The notes beneath the pieces are model-generated. The model was not told the origin of the DNA and ran no database searches. It saw nothing but the letters and a program-made list of their open reading frames with translations. 64,000 bases of DNA from Blepharisma japonicum (taxonomy: Eukaryota > Ciliophora > Heterotrichea > Heterotrichida > Blepharismidae): positions 124,001 through 188,000 of the forward strand of contig CATKHK010000003.1 in assembly GCA_949751835.1 (NCBI GenBank), written 5' to 3'. Made by a program: the position numbers and the translations under genes. Positions 1-10,351 of the stretch are shown here, one piece after another (positions within the stretch are counted from its first letter, which is position 1; each line of letters opens with the position of its first letter).

Positions 1-447
1 TTTATCTGAATTTGACACGTTTGATTGTAATTGATTTTTTACTTGTAAATAAAACGGGATATTCCCATGATATTTTGACTTTTTATGCACAACATCAATA
101 GGGTTTTTCGATATATGTGTTTTTATATATTCGCTGACATGGACCATACTATTATTAATGCTTTTTGACTTAGAAGAGTCTGTTGGTGAATTTACTTTAC
201 TAAAAGTCTGTGATATATTTGCGGCAGACCCCGATTTGTCAAGAGTATTCAGAGATGGCCTATACGATAATACATTTTTCCTTATAATCCTTGATCCTTT
301 TCAATTGGGCTTTTTATATGTAAAAGTCTCACGCAACTCATTCGTAGATTTTGTATTAAAATTTAAACGATGAGTTATATATCCATGTGGAGATTTTGAC
401 TTATATATTGTATGCCCTATATCTCCTTCACGTATCAACTTTTCCAT
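1..447 (-). CDS. Hypothetical protein, 3' end outside window
   Basis: With TGA read as Trp, an open frame of 149 codons runs from an ATG at 447 to the window edge without TAA or TAG. The single TGA lies in the context KPN-W-KGS. The protein is basic and rich in Ser, Asn and Lys, with no membrane segment or domain I recognise. It begins MEKLIREGDIGHTIY. The start lies 33 nt from the 3' end of the next minus-strand gene, which is normal spacing in this window. I cannot assign a function. The frame is convincing because it stays open in AT-rich DNA with coding-like composition. Confidence 0.6.
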
Positions 448-479
448 TTTTTACATAATTATCTAAATCTATTATTCCC

Positions 480-1410
480 TTACATCATGAGACATGCACA
501 AAAGTTAGGTTTTTCGTCGGATTCGTGGTCTCTTCTTGCTTTTCTTCTTTTTTCTTTTACTTGAGGTGTTTGTTGAAGCATGGTGGATTCAAGTCTTAAG
601 CCTCTGATTGGTAATGTTTCGTATGCATGGGATTCTGGCTTATTGCTGATTGGAATTTCTACAGGAGGATTGGGGACGTTTGGGTCAATTTTTTTCCTTT
701 TGTCTAAAAAACACCAGACATATCTGTCTAAATGGTCAAATTCTTCTGATAGCAATTTGTCTTTTTCGATTCTGACAAGTTTTTTTATTAATTCATTTTC
801 ATTGAGAGCAGGACATTCTAGCTCACTTGTAAGGTTTTCTTTTTCTACTTGGATTTTATTGATAGCGAGATCTGGCTCTTCGTAGCTAGCATTGATATTT
901 TTTGCTCGTAAAATTTCATTAGCAATGTCGACTAAGCAGCCTTTTAAGTTTTCAATTGTCGTATTTAAGGGTAATTTTATTTCAAATTGAATCATAACTT
1001 GGAATTCAATGCTAGTGATCCTTATATCAAGTCAGATGTCCTGAGAGGTTATATCGCAAGTAATATTATCGCCATTAGCAGTAAATTCTCCAATACTCCC
1101 TTTCTAAATTAAAAATTACTTTTGGTAGAATTTGTTGGTTTCTTGACAAAGAGTTTGCATAGAGATTATTCAAACCTGAAAAAGCTGGGTATTTCTCTAT
1201 TGTTTCACATATAAAAAACCTCAAATAATTCAAAGAATCGCTGACTAAAAGTTACTTAGGATCGCAGTTAAGCTGAATAGTGCTGCTTGGGTGGATGTTT
1301 AAGTGGACATTCAAAGTTATTTGCTTTTGTGGCTGATTATTGTGGCCTAAATACACATATTTTTCTGTTTCTTCGTTTTGGATGCCAAGCTCCTCTAAAA
1401 GATCATCCAT
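480..1410 (-). CDS. Hypothetical protein with C-terminal CaaX box, two mini-introns
   Basis: Three exons on the minus strand encode 299 aa. Introns at 1241-1255 (15 nt) and 1104-1119 (16 nt) both have GTAA...AG ends. Removing them joins three frames from the ATG at 1410 (MDDLLEELGIQNEETEKYV) to the TAA at 480, and the total coding length is a multiple of three. One in-frame TGA is read as Trp. The last residues are FCACLMM: CLMM fits a CaaX prenylation box (Met last suggests farnesylation), with another Cys two residues before it that could be palmitoylated. The middle region looks like mixed beta/alpha without a recognised domain. Membrane attachment is an inference from the C-terminus only. 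Confidence 0.7.
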
Positions 1411-1512
1411 AATCTATGAGATAACTTATTATAAAATTTTATAAAATCCTCTTTTCTTATTAAATCCCAATTTATTCAAAAATCACAGAATTTTATTAAA
1501 ATTATTATTTAA

Positions 1513-2001
1513 TTATGCTTCAGGGATACGATATTTTCTAACAAGTTCTTCTTCATCAGATAATGTAAATTCTTCATCAACAAAAAATTCCTGGTTTAAT
1601 TCCTCTATTCCTTTATTTTTAAAAAAAGTTGCTAATTGAGCTTGACATATCTCTGATAATGATTCAATCCCCATAATATCAGCTGCGCTCATAGTATCAA
1701 TCAAAAGTTTTAAATCTAACGATTTAATGAAAAAGCAATCCCATGGATCTTCTAAGGCATCTGAAATATTGTTTGAAGGTAAAGGCTTTTTTGGGACATC
1801 AGGGTGTTTATATTTATGATGGTGTGCGAATTCCAACACTTTTTGCAGCGAATTCAATGAAATATCGTTGAGAATAATTTCGTTAGAGTTTTGTGATAAT
1901 AATTCATTTTTTATGAGGATACTGATGTTTTTGAGTTCAGATCTTGTGACTATTCTATGTCCTTCTTTTGTAATTAGAGTTATTTGCTGAGAAGTTAGCA
2001 T
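1513..2001 (-). CDS. SKP1: SKP1-like SCF ubiquitin ligase adaptor
   Basis: The 162 aa protein has the usual Skp1 length and layout. An N-terminal BTB/POZ-like half begins LTSQQITLITKEGHRI and contains VLEFAHHHKYKHPD, the counterpart of the Skp1 WCTHHKDDP segment. After the acidic linker come DPWDCFFIKSLDLKLLIDTMSAADIMGIESL and a C-terminal Skp1 dimerisation/F-box-binding tail (GIEELNQEFFVDEEFTLSDEEE). In SCF complexes Skp1 links cullin-1 to F-box proteins that select substrates for ubiquitination. Here the tail ends at RKYRIPEA and the canonical Trp-Cys near the C-terminus is absent. The gene is divergent from the PLAC8 gene at 2088, with under 90 nt between the two starts. Confidence 0.88.
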   Translation of the reverse strand: MLTSQQITLITKEGHRIVTRSELKNISILIKNELLSQNSNEIILNDISLNSLQKVLEFAHHHKYKHPDVPKKPLPSNNISDALEDPWDCFFIKSLDLKLLIDTMSAADIMGIESLSEICQAQLATFFKNKGIEELNQEFFVDEEFTLSDEEELVRKYRIPEA

Positions 2002-2087
2002 GATTTAATAATAAATATATAAATATGAAAATACCAATAATTTTTATATTTTCCACATTTTTTTTGTTTTTTGGATTTATAATAAAA

Positions 2088-2414
2088 ATGAATCAATGGA
2101 AAGCAGAACTCTTAGGATGTACAAATGCATTTCCAGCATGCTGGGTTGTGTTTCCTGGTAATTGGTTAGGATCATCGCTTTTACAAGGATTGACTATATA
2201 TGAAATGAACGAAGGCAACGGAGGTATAAAAGAATGCCTATTAGGGACTTTTACAGGCTGTTTTGGACTTGCTATTAACCGTCAGAAAATCCGACAGAAA
2301 TATGAAATTGCAGGAAGCTGTTTAATAGATTGCCTTTTATATAGTTTAGGCTGCAATTGCTGTTTATCTTTACAAGAATTCAGAGAGGTTCGTATGCATA
2401 TAGGAAAAGTATAA
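2088..2414 (+). CDS. PLAC8-family Cys-rich protein
   Basis: From the ATG at 2088 the protein is 108 aa: MNQWKAELLGC followed by Cys-rich hydrophobic stretches (NAFPACWVVFPGNWLG; KECLLGTFTGCFGLAINRQKIRQKY) and a CNCCLSLQEFREV tail. The W-x-x-x-L-x-x-C opening and the C-terminal CxCC...Q-E-x-R/E pattern match the PLAC8 (DUF614/cornifelin-like) family. Members are small membrane-associated proteins linked in plants and fungi to Ca2+ or metal handling and cell-size control. An in-frame ATG at 2025 would add a very hydrophobic Phe/Ile-rich leader, but the family normally starts just before the Trp, so 2088 is preferred. A second family member lies at 42134. Confidence 0.72.
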   Translation: MNQWKAELLGCTNAFPACWVVFPGNWLGSSLLQGLTIYEMNEGNGGIKECLLGTFTGCFGLAINRQKIRQKYEIAGSCLIDCLLYSLGCNCCLSLQEFREVRMHIGKV

Positions 2415-2881
2415 TTAAAATAATAGATAGCTAATTATAAGAATTATCAGTTTTAAAAAGCAATGGAAGATAAATTACCATATTGATCAGATTATAACTA
2501 ATATGGGAAACATGAAAAATGGTGAGATATTGAATATTATGCTGGACTTTATCTTTAAAAAAATCTAACAAAAATATAATAAATGTATAAATACTAAGAA
2601 ATTTGATATATTTATACTCAAATATACTAATCCTCTTAAAAACCAAATTTTTTTATTCTCATGATTTTCCATTATAATTAATTATCATCTTTCCTCAGAT
2701 TTTCAAATCTATCTAGCCTAAGCCACAGCAATCATTATTTAATTTGAATTCTTCTATAGTCTTAATTTTAAATCTGATTTTTTTTAAAATACCGACACTC
2801 TATTCAAATTAATCATCTTCTTTCTGATCAGATTATTTTCATCCATTAACAAATTTTTTTCAATAGAACCCAATAATAAAT
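2415..2881. other. Intergenic, no gene seen
   Basis: This is AT-rich spacer between the PLAC8 gene and the GPI-type surface protein gene. A 71-codon minus-strand frame at 2431-2646 is very rich in Ile, Phe and Tyr and has no neighbour or motif supporting it. I see no RNA gene or repeat. Confidence 0.5.
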
Positions 2882-4030
2882 ATGAAATCAATCTTGATAA
2901 TCCTCTTTTGTACAGTCTCTTTTGGCTTAGAATACCAATCATGCAGCACCGTTAGCTGTGGTATAGGAGCTAATAACCAATGTATATCTGTTTATACAAA
3001 CAACAAGACCGCAATAGTAACACCATGCTCAGCCAATGAAACATGTGCTGATAATGGCCAATTTTCAGGCACAACAGGGAACTGGGCACCAGCCAGCTGT
3101 GCACAACAATCGGCACAAGCGAATTCCACAATTGACTGCTCTACGAGTTCGATGACTTTAACAGGGAAGCCTTGCTGCAATGATAATAATTGTATAAGTG
3201 GAAGCTGCGATAGTGGGATTTGTGAAGGACTTTGAAACGGGGCCAATTGTACAGTCGATGAAGAATGCAAACCAGGGTATTATTGTAAAAGTACTAACGT
3301 GACAATCCCAACTAATGGTACAAATACCACAAATGGGACAGATATCACAAATGGAACAAATATCACGAATGGGATGACAGGGGTGTGTTCAGGCTCTTTA
3401 TCAAGCGGTGACAGCTGCACATTTCATAATGAGTGCCCAATAGGATATGGCTGCAATAATTCAACATGCACTCAGCTTTTTTCACAAAATATCAATGCCA
3501 CTGTGTCTGATAAAATGTTTTGCAAATCAGATTTTGAGAGAAATGGCAAATGTGATGGAATTTATATAGAATCAAATAATACCCGTCTGTCATCCCCATA
3601 TGCTTGTACCATTGGCCAACAATGTAATTATGTATATGCAACGGACGGCGCAACTGCAGCTACAGATTGATGCCAATGTGGAGGGGTAAAAAATAATACT
3701 GGATACTGTGGAAGCTATGGAAATGTCATTGGTTACTGGGATCAAGTTTTCCCAAAACTTCAGTATAGCCGCTCTGACTGTTCAGGAAATTACTCACACA
3801 CTGATAATTTCACTGAAATTTTCAACTGCAGCTCACTTTCTAATACTGAAGAACAGTATTTAGTTGGAGTGAATGAACAAGCCACTTATTGGACTTTATA
3901 TCAGTCTGGTGCTATTAATTCTTGTGTGAATCAGCTTGGACTGTTCCCAACCAATATCTCTTTGAGTTCCAGCACAAGTGGGGCTATGATGATGATGGTG
4001 ATTTCTTCAATCTTATTAATATTTGCCTAA
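2882..4030 (+). CDS. Secreted Cys-rich glycoprotein, probably GPI-anchored
   Basis: The 382 aa frame crosses two TGA codons read as Trp. A signal peptide (MKSILIILFCTVSFGL) is followed by an ectodomain with regularly spaced cysteines, including CCNDNNCISGSCDSGICEGLW, a dickkopf/EGF-like pattern also seen as C-x5-GYGCNNSTC. Around residues 140-165 lies a short Thr-Asn-Gly-Thr tandem repeat (NGTNTTNGTDITNGT), which creates several overlapping N-glycosylation sequons. The C-terminus is a hydrophobic tail (SGAMMMMVISSILLIFA) after a small-residue stretch, as expected for a GPI-attachment signal. Such proteins commonly coat the surface of ciliates. The ligand or function is unknown, and the GPI assignment is inferred from the tail. 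Confidence 0.75.
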
Positions 4031-4050
4031 TAGGATTTATTAAATAATTA

Positions 4051-5364
4051 TTATTTATTCAAAATTATAGAAGTGTCTTGATCTTTTTGCTCTTCTAAAG
4101 ATTTTTGTGATTTGGTATGTTTGATAATTCGACCACATAATTTTTCCATTTTATCCATATGGTCTGTCAATTTATCTACTTTTTCCTTTATCGTCACTAT
4201 AAATTCATCCCCAGCGCCACCCATTTCTGTAATATTTTCTCTATTTTTCTTTAATTCTACTATTTTTTCCCTTAAAGATTCATAGGAATCTTTTGTGATT
4301 TGATGCTTTTTCCCAAGCTTATTTTTACACCCAAAATAAATAAGCCCAGCTTGTATTGTGTCTGCTGCAGCTTGTGTTTTATAAATTGAAGCAAAAGAGT
4401 TGGATTCATTAGTAGAAAAACTTGCATATTTTTGGATAACAATGATAAAAAGTGATAAAAACACAGTCCCTAATGAATATCCAATAACAGCCATAGTTCT
4501 TCCAAAATAACTTATAGGATAAAAATCCCCATACCCTACACTAGACATAGCAGCAAACATACATCAAATCCCGCTTAAAGGGTTTTGAAAATCTTGATGA
4601 GAAAGATCTATCAATGGTCTCTCAAAAATCCTCATCAGGCATCCACAAATAATCATAGAAGGTATCACTAACAAAAATAATATTGCAACCATAGGATGCT
4701 GGGCAACTAGACATTTAAATACAAATCTTACATTTGCTTTGGCATTATTATTCAAACAAAAAGTTCTTGCTAAATGATTTTGATAGGGTGTATAATTGAT
4801 AATAGCTCTATATATAAAAATCAGCCTTACAATCATAAAAATATATAATAATTCTGAGAGGTTATAACAAATTTCTATTGTTTCATAATTATATCTATAC
4901 GGCAAATATACTGAAGCGTTTACATAAGGATAAGGAAAAATAAATAAAAGTATAAATTCAACTGTTCTGCTCATGCTAAAAGTCTTTTTAATTTTCCGCT
5001 TAATCACCACTGGGAAATTCCAAACAGTAATTTTATATTCTGGCTCTACACTCATTAAGTATTTATCCAATAAAGCCTTTTTGCTGTCTCTTTGAACTAA
5101 GAAAAAGAATGAAGCAAATGTAGTCACACACGTCATTTCTCGAAAATATTCAACACGGCTGAGATTTTCTTCACAATTATCATGTGTTCGTGTTGGGGAA
5201 TAGCTGAATTCATAGTCTAATGTAGCCGCTGCAAGTCCAATTAAACTAAAAAAGCCAGAAAGCAGCTCACAAGATCTTCATTCATTAAAGATTGCTTCTG
5301 AAGTACTGACTCCTTTATTTCCTGATTTTTTAATCAATACGTCTTTCAACGTATATTTACTCAT
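4051..5364 (-). CDS. SK-like (Ca2+-activated) potassium channel
   Basis: The 437 aa protein reads from the ATG at 5364 through two TGA-Trp codons. Several hydrophobic segments in the first 300 residues form the transmembrane domain. The pore reads WCMFAAMSSVGYGDFYPIS, containing the K+ selectivity signature V-G-Y-G-D, and its Trp is encoded by TGA at 4564-4566. After the last helix comes a segment QAAADTIQAGLIYFGCKNKLGKK, placed like the calmodulin-binding domain of SK (KCNN) channels, then a coiled-coil Lys/Glu-rich tail. The first helices are shorter and the voltage-sensor Arg ladder is not evident, which favours SK over voltage-gated Kv. It probably controls membrane potential for ciliary responses. 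Exact Ca2+ gating is inferred from family resemblance. Confidence 0.75.
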
Positions 5365-5415
5365 CTTATTGTGACAAAATAATAAATTTTTGATTTATTA
5401 AAAAATGCAATTAAA

Positions 5416-7617
5416 CTAAGAATTAACTAAAGTCAACAAGTTTCCTGAGTTGCTGGCAATAAGTATGTTTAAATCTGTATATGTAGTGATACACTCCTGC
5501 AATTCGTCTTGAGAGAAACCTTTGGCTAAAACTCTTCTTTCAATCCCTGCAATATCTGATGTTAAATTATCACCCTTTTTGCATTCTTCTCTAATAATTT
5601 TGAAAATTGCAGAAATAGGGTCAATTCGCTGCTTTGGTGCATTATCTATGTTGACAGAAGCTCTGGATGACTCCATTAATCTTAAAGCTTCTTCTATATC
5701 ATCTTGGTCTACTGTTTCGCTGAATCTTAATCTTGCTAGCCCTTGAGCTAAACGAATAATCCCAAGTAAAGTTCTGGGTGTTACGTAAACATAACCAACT
5801 TTAGTTATATCAGTTTGTTCTAAGCGTTTTTCTACATATTTTTTGATAATAAAATTATGGAGACCAGAAGGAATTATTGGTTCCATTCTTTTCGCTTCAG
5901 CTATATAAGCTCTCATGAAATTCGCATCTAAAGGAACAAAATGGTCTTTTTCTTTTGCTTTAAGATGCTGATGGACAAAGGTGACAGCTTCTGCTAAAGA
6001 AAGATCAGACTGATGGTCAGGAGCATCCAGCAGCAAAAAAACTAAATCAAACCTTGACAGTAGTGCAGCAGGTAAATTAATATTTTCATGAGGAGTTTTT
6101 TTCCTATCATATCTTCCATAGAGTGGATTTGCAGCTGCCAATATTGAAGTCCTTGCATTTAACGTTGTCGTAATCCCAGCCTTTGCAATAGACACACTTT
6201 GTTGCTCCATAACTTCATGAATGGATGTCCTATCCCTTTCGTCCATTTTATCAAATTCATCAATACAACAAATCCCTTGGTCAGCTAGGACAAGTGCACC
6301 TCCTTCCAAGGTCATTTCTCCTGTAATCGTATCTTTTAGCACAGCAGCTGTCAGCCCTACCCCTGATGACCCTTTTCCGGTCGTATAAATCCCTCTTGGA
6401 GCCAGCACTGAAATATGCTTCAAAAGCTGGCTTTTAGCGACCCCTGGATCTCCCATAAGCAAAATATTTATGTCTCCTCTTATTTTCATACCGTCTGACA
6501 TTTCTTTGGATACTCCTCCGACTAATAATAAAAGTAAAGCTTTTTTGACGTCTTCGAGGCCATGGATTTCAGGGGCAATGGACCTTGATAATCTTGTATA
6601 CATATCTTGGCCTTGTCGTTCACTATGGATTCTTTCGACCATTTCGGCACTGAGAGAGGTGTCTTTGTAAGACTTTTTTTCACGGGTGATTTTGAAGGCT
6701 TCTATATAAGTGTCGTGGATAAGACCAGCTGTGACAGCTCTGAAGCCGATATAAGGCATAGTTAAGAGAGGACCTGTGATAGTTACAAGGTCTCCTGGGG
6801 TACATTGTCGGGTAGCTGCACTATAGGCGTAGACTTTCATAGATCTGGGGACTTGGCCCATAGGAACTTGATCAGATGGCTCTTGGATACGAATTTCTTG
6901 GAATGAGACAAATTTAGACCCTCTGGTTTGGTGGTGAAGGTTGCCACGAGAATTACTAGCTTTACAAACTTCAGACGTGCACTCTACAAGTGGCAAATAT
7001 GATAACCCTCCTACTGTTTTAAACTCTTCATGCCCACATACATCACATACAAAAGATGCAACTGCCATATGAGGTTTTACCTCAGTCGCCCTTGTAACGA
7101 CACCTTTAACGGAAATTAAATTCCCCACATTTTTTGAGTCGACCCTTCTTAATGGGATAATTGGAAATTTCAGCCCTGGACGATGTGAAATAATGAGATC
7201 ATATCTTCTTAGAATCTCTGGAGGCAGTTTATTTCTGCTGTCATTTGTAAGCCGTTGCTCCAGTATAACATCTTGGACTGTTTTAGGGAAATCTCTTGTA
7301 GGTGGAGGTATAATGCTGTCTACAACGTCCATGAACATTCTTTGGTATCTTTTGGTGTTTGACTTAATGTTTTCTACTAATCTTGCATCTTCGCTTCTTG
7401 TTAAAAAGCTTTCTAAATCTTCTAAATATATCTCAATCAAACTTCTGTCTCTATCCGCAATTTGTTTTAGTTGGATTAGATAAGAAAAACGACCGAGATT
7501 TGGGTCTGGTTCTAAGTCAGGATCAGTGAAAGTTTGAAGGAACTCGGTCAGACTTTTCTTTTCTTCGTCAAAACTAGGCTTCTGCCATTCACGATTTGCC
7601 TTCATTCTTTGCGCCAA
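5416..7617 (-). CDS. MCM7: DNA replication licensing factor MCM7
   Basis: The intact 733 aa frame matches the length and order of MCM7. It has an N-terminal OB region with a zinc finger (CDVCGHEEF ... CTSEVC), then the MCM7-type stretch GSKFVSFQEIRIQEPSDQVP and the AAA+ core. Walker A GDPGVAKSQLL lies near residue 389, Walker B with IDEFDKM near 453, and the arginine finger LLSRFDLV near 520. The TLEGGALVLADQG and INLPAALLSRFD segments are MCM7-like. It acts in the nuclear Mcm2-7 replicative helicase ring. The 300-nt upstream region holds the GC-containing words ATGGCGCT (7624) and TTGGCGAA (7685), reminiscent of E2F sites used at S-phase genes. That regulatory reading is an inference. Confidence 0.96.
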   Translation of the reverse strand: MAQRMKANREWQKPSFDEEKKSLTEFLQTFTDPDLEPDPNLGRFSYLIQLKQIADRDRSLIEIYLEDLESFLTRSEDARLVENIKSNTKRYQRMFMDVVDSIIPPPTRDFPKTVQDVILEQRLTNDSRNKLPPEILRRYDLIISHRPGLKFPIIPLRRVDSKNVGNLISVKGVVTRATEVKPHMAVASFVCDVCGHEEFKTVGGLSYLPLVECTSEVCKASNSRGNLHHQTRGSKFVSFQEIRIQEPSDQVPMGQVPRSMKVYAYSAATRQCTPGDLVTITGPLLTMPYIGFRAVTAGLIHDTYIEAFKITREKKSYKDTSLSAEMVERIHSERQGQDMYTRLSRSIAPEIHGLEDVKKALLLLLVGGVSKEMSDGMKIRGDINILLMGDPGVAKSQLLKHISVLAPRGIYTTGKGSSGVGLTAAVLKDTITGEMTLEGGALVLADQGICCIDEFDKMDERDRTSIHEVMEQQSVSIAKAGITTTLNARTSILAAANPLYGRYDRKKTPHENINLPAALLSRFDLVFLLLDAPDHQSDLSLAEAVTFVHQHLKAKEKDHFVPLDANFMRAYIAEAKRMEPIIPSGLHNFIIKKYVEKRLEQTDITKVGYVYVTPRTLLGIIRLAQGLARLRFSETVDQDDIEEALRLMESSRASVNIDNAPKQRIDPISAIFKIIREECKKGDNLTSDIAGIERRVLAKGFSQDELQECITTYTDLNILIASNSGNLLTLVNS

Positions 7618-7922
7618 ATTATAAATGGCGCTAGTTTAGTGTGTTGATCTATTTCTAAGCAATTCTTGCAGTAATTAGGCAAAATTGGCGAATTTAAATT
7701 AAAAATGATATGTAAAACATTTATGCAATAATAAAGAATTAATTTGTAGAGAAATTGTAAAAACATAAAAAAATTAGATAAACTAATGAATTTTCTGAGG
7801 TTTTGGTATGAAAAAAGCTCGTTTTAATAATAAATTATCTGATTGACTTACAATTTAATTGACATTTTGCAATTTTTTTAAAAATTGTGATTTTAAAATC
7901 AGTAATTAAATATATTAATTAT
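7618..7922. other. Intergenic, MCM7 upstream region
   Basis: This spacer lies between the MCM7 start and the 3' end of the next minus-strand gene. Near the MCM7 ATG it has GGCGC at about 7627 and TTGGCGAA at 7685, unusually GC-rich words for this DNA. The rest is AT-rich and no gene is seen. Confidence 0.5.
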
Positions 7923-9965
7923 CTACTGTTTTGTAAAATGCATCCTTTCATTTCTATAATTGAGATAGGCCTCCTTATGGATATCAGAGATTAGCCCTTG
8001 CTTATAGCTTTGCCATTTTTTAAACCCATCATGTAATTCATCAGTTGTCCATTCTCTTGGGCAATCAATTTCATATGTATTTTTCAATAAAGCTTTTAAA
8101 TACAACTACATAAACCTTACAATCGAATTTTCTGACAATAATCCAAGATGCTTCTGGTTCAAAATAAATATTTTCATTCCATGTGAGTTGGAAATTACGC
8201 TGAACTTTGCTGGCTCTACATCAATATTATCAATATCATCTATATCTTTATTGGGTGTTTTTAATAATATTCTCCCTCCAAAAAAGTCTCCAACCCTTAA
8301 TATATTAATTTCAAGTCTCTCTTTAAAAATGTGGTTTTTTTTGGACAATTCCATCACATTTTCTCCAAAAAATTCTTCAGCTTTCTTGACTTCTTCAACA
8401 TCTGACAAATCCATAGCCCTATAAAGCAGCTTTTTCTTATAATTTTCTACAGTTTTTCACACAGAATCAGCCCTAACATTCATATCATTATTTCCAGTTA
8501 AAAATGGTTTAATGATTTTGGATTTTAGCTTTGGACTTACAGCTTCTGTAGGAAATTTTGGTAAGCAGCTGTATCCTTCTCAAAATACTGTACATATGCC
8601 ACTATAAATTACATATAAACCTTTAGGTTTCATGCCTTTTTCTAATATAATTTCATTTAGTCCATAAGTTCTAGGCTCAATATTGGTGGCTAATGGGATA
8701 AGTCCTAAAGCTTCAGTGCCTTCAAAAAGATTAAGACTTTTAAAAAAGTCAACTTTTATTTGGACACCAACTTGTAATTGTTCTTGGAATATAAGACGAT
8801 AATCATCTTTTGGGATTGCTATCATATAAGTTTTTTCACTAGCAATACATGATGCAGCTCTTTTAGAGTTATCAGTATTAGTAGCTAATAAAGCCCTCTC
8901 CCCAAATGTTTGTCCATCATACATAGAGTGGATTTTAATTTCTAAATTCCCAAACTCTGGCGATTTTTTTAAAATATCCACACTTCCATAAATAATCACA
9001 AACATATATTCCCCACTTTCTCCTTGCCGAACTATTGTTTTCCCAGCTTTATAAGACTTAAATTTGCATTTTTTCAGTAATTCCACACATATTTCTGGCT
9101 TGAATTTACCAAAAAAACTTAACTTGCTTAAAACTGAAGCAAGTTTAAAATAATCTCTTTTTTCTGGCTGTTTTAAATACTCTTTTTCAATAAATCTTAA
9201 ATCGTCGCAGCTTAATGACCCTTTAAAAATCTCACCAAAATCTTTATCTATTGATAGAGCAGGCTCTAGCTGGGCATTATAAGCTAATTCTTCATGTATT
9301 TTATCCCGAATTTCTTTAATAGATTGCAATTTCAGTTCTTGAGACATTAATGCTTCTTGCACATAATCAGTACAAAATTCATCTTTTTCTTGTAAAAGTT
9401 TCCTTGTGGTATCTTCCGTTATTAAAACCTTTTGGGTATTTTCATTAGCGTTGAAGCTTGAGTCAATTTTTTTGGTTTCGTCTGCTAATTGATATGATAA
9501 ATCAATTTCAGTTGGAATCCCTGTGACAAAGCTTTTTTTTATGATTGGAAGATATGGGAGAGGAATTGATGTTTTTGATTTCTTGGACCTTCTTATTGTT
9601 GAAGATTTTGATGAAGGAGTAGCGGCTCCAGCCTGAGGGGTTAAATTAAAAGATAATCTTAGCGTGTTTTTCTTGCTTTCCCATTCTTTGCAAAGGTTTT
9701 CGACTTCTTTTGAACTTGAGAGGTTAGATCTGCTTGTAAGCAGATTTTTGTCAAGCAAAGGGTTATTGGCAGTTTTACTGGGGTTGATTTTGATAGGAGA
9801 GAGAAGAAACTCTTTTTTACGTTTTAGCCGAGCTGTTTTTGGAGTTTCTTGCTTGCTGCTGAACCTAAAAGATGTGAGCGGTTTCAGCTTTAAGCCCTCA
9901 TCTTTAGAATTGTTGCTGTCAATGTAAATAAATTTGAATTTTGAATTCAGGCTTTTGCTAGTCAT
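7923..9965 (-). CDS. Cyclic-nucleotide-binding domain protein
   Basis: The frame reads through two TGA-Trp codons and one 15-nt intron (8106-8120, GTAAGG...TAG), giving 675 aa. The first ~220 residues are Ser/Thr/Lys-rich and probably disordered. A CNB domain follows: LSKLSFFGKFKPEICVELLKKC, then a phosphate-binding cassette FGERALLATNTDNSKRAA near residue 354, with the Glu and Arg that contact the cyclic phosphate in PKA-type domains. A second, more diverged CNB-like fold begins near FFKSLNLFEGTEALG and continues across the TGA codons. There is no kinase domain or channel pore, so this is a stand-alone CNB protein, as are many in ciliates. The ligand is unknown. Another double-CNB gene lies at 33801. 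Confidence 0.8.
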
Positions 9966-10351
9966 TATAAGTTTATTTTTGGAAAATTATTGTAATAGGC
10001 ATATTTTTCATTTTTAGGATATTTTGCAATTTTAGATATTTAAAGACAGATTTACAGACACGAATTAAATGGATTTTTATAAGAGAATTTTTTGTTTGGC
10101 TGATCAGAAAGCTGGATAATTATTTCTTAAATCTTTATAGCTATATTTCGCAATCTATATAAAACCATATCCAAATTAATTGTTAATCAATAGTATTATA
10201 GAGAGTACAAAGAAGGGCATTTTTGAATTTTTATAAATTTTACTCAATTTTTCTCTCTAAATCATTTATTTAGACCTCAAAACTCTCATTTCATTAAAAC
10301 TCATGATAATTTTTCTTATTTAACATTAACTATAATGTCAATAATTTTCAG
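9966..10351. other. Divergent intergenic region
   Basis: This spacer separates divergently transcribed CNB and ECH1-like genes. From about 10045 it resembles the sequence upstream of the second ECH1 copy (about 11527-11846), so it belongs to the duplicated unit. No gene is seen. Confidence 0.5.

Noticed and set aside
580-885. Plus-strand frame of 101 codons
   Set aside because: It lies fully antisense to the spliced CaaX-ended gene and has no independent support.
2025-2087. Upstream ATG for the first PLAC8 gene
   Set aside because: It adds a Phe/Ile-rich leader not seen in the family; the ATG at 2088 places the conserved Trp near the N-terminus as expected.
2431-2646. 71-codon minus-strand frame
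   Set aside because: It is extremely rich in Ile/Phe/Tyr, as expected of random AT-rich DNA, and has no conserved feature.
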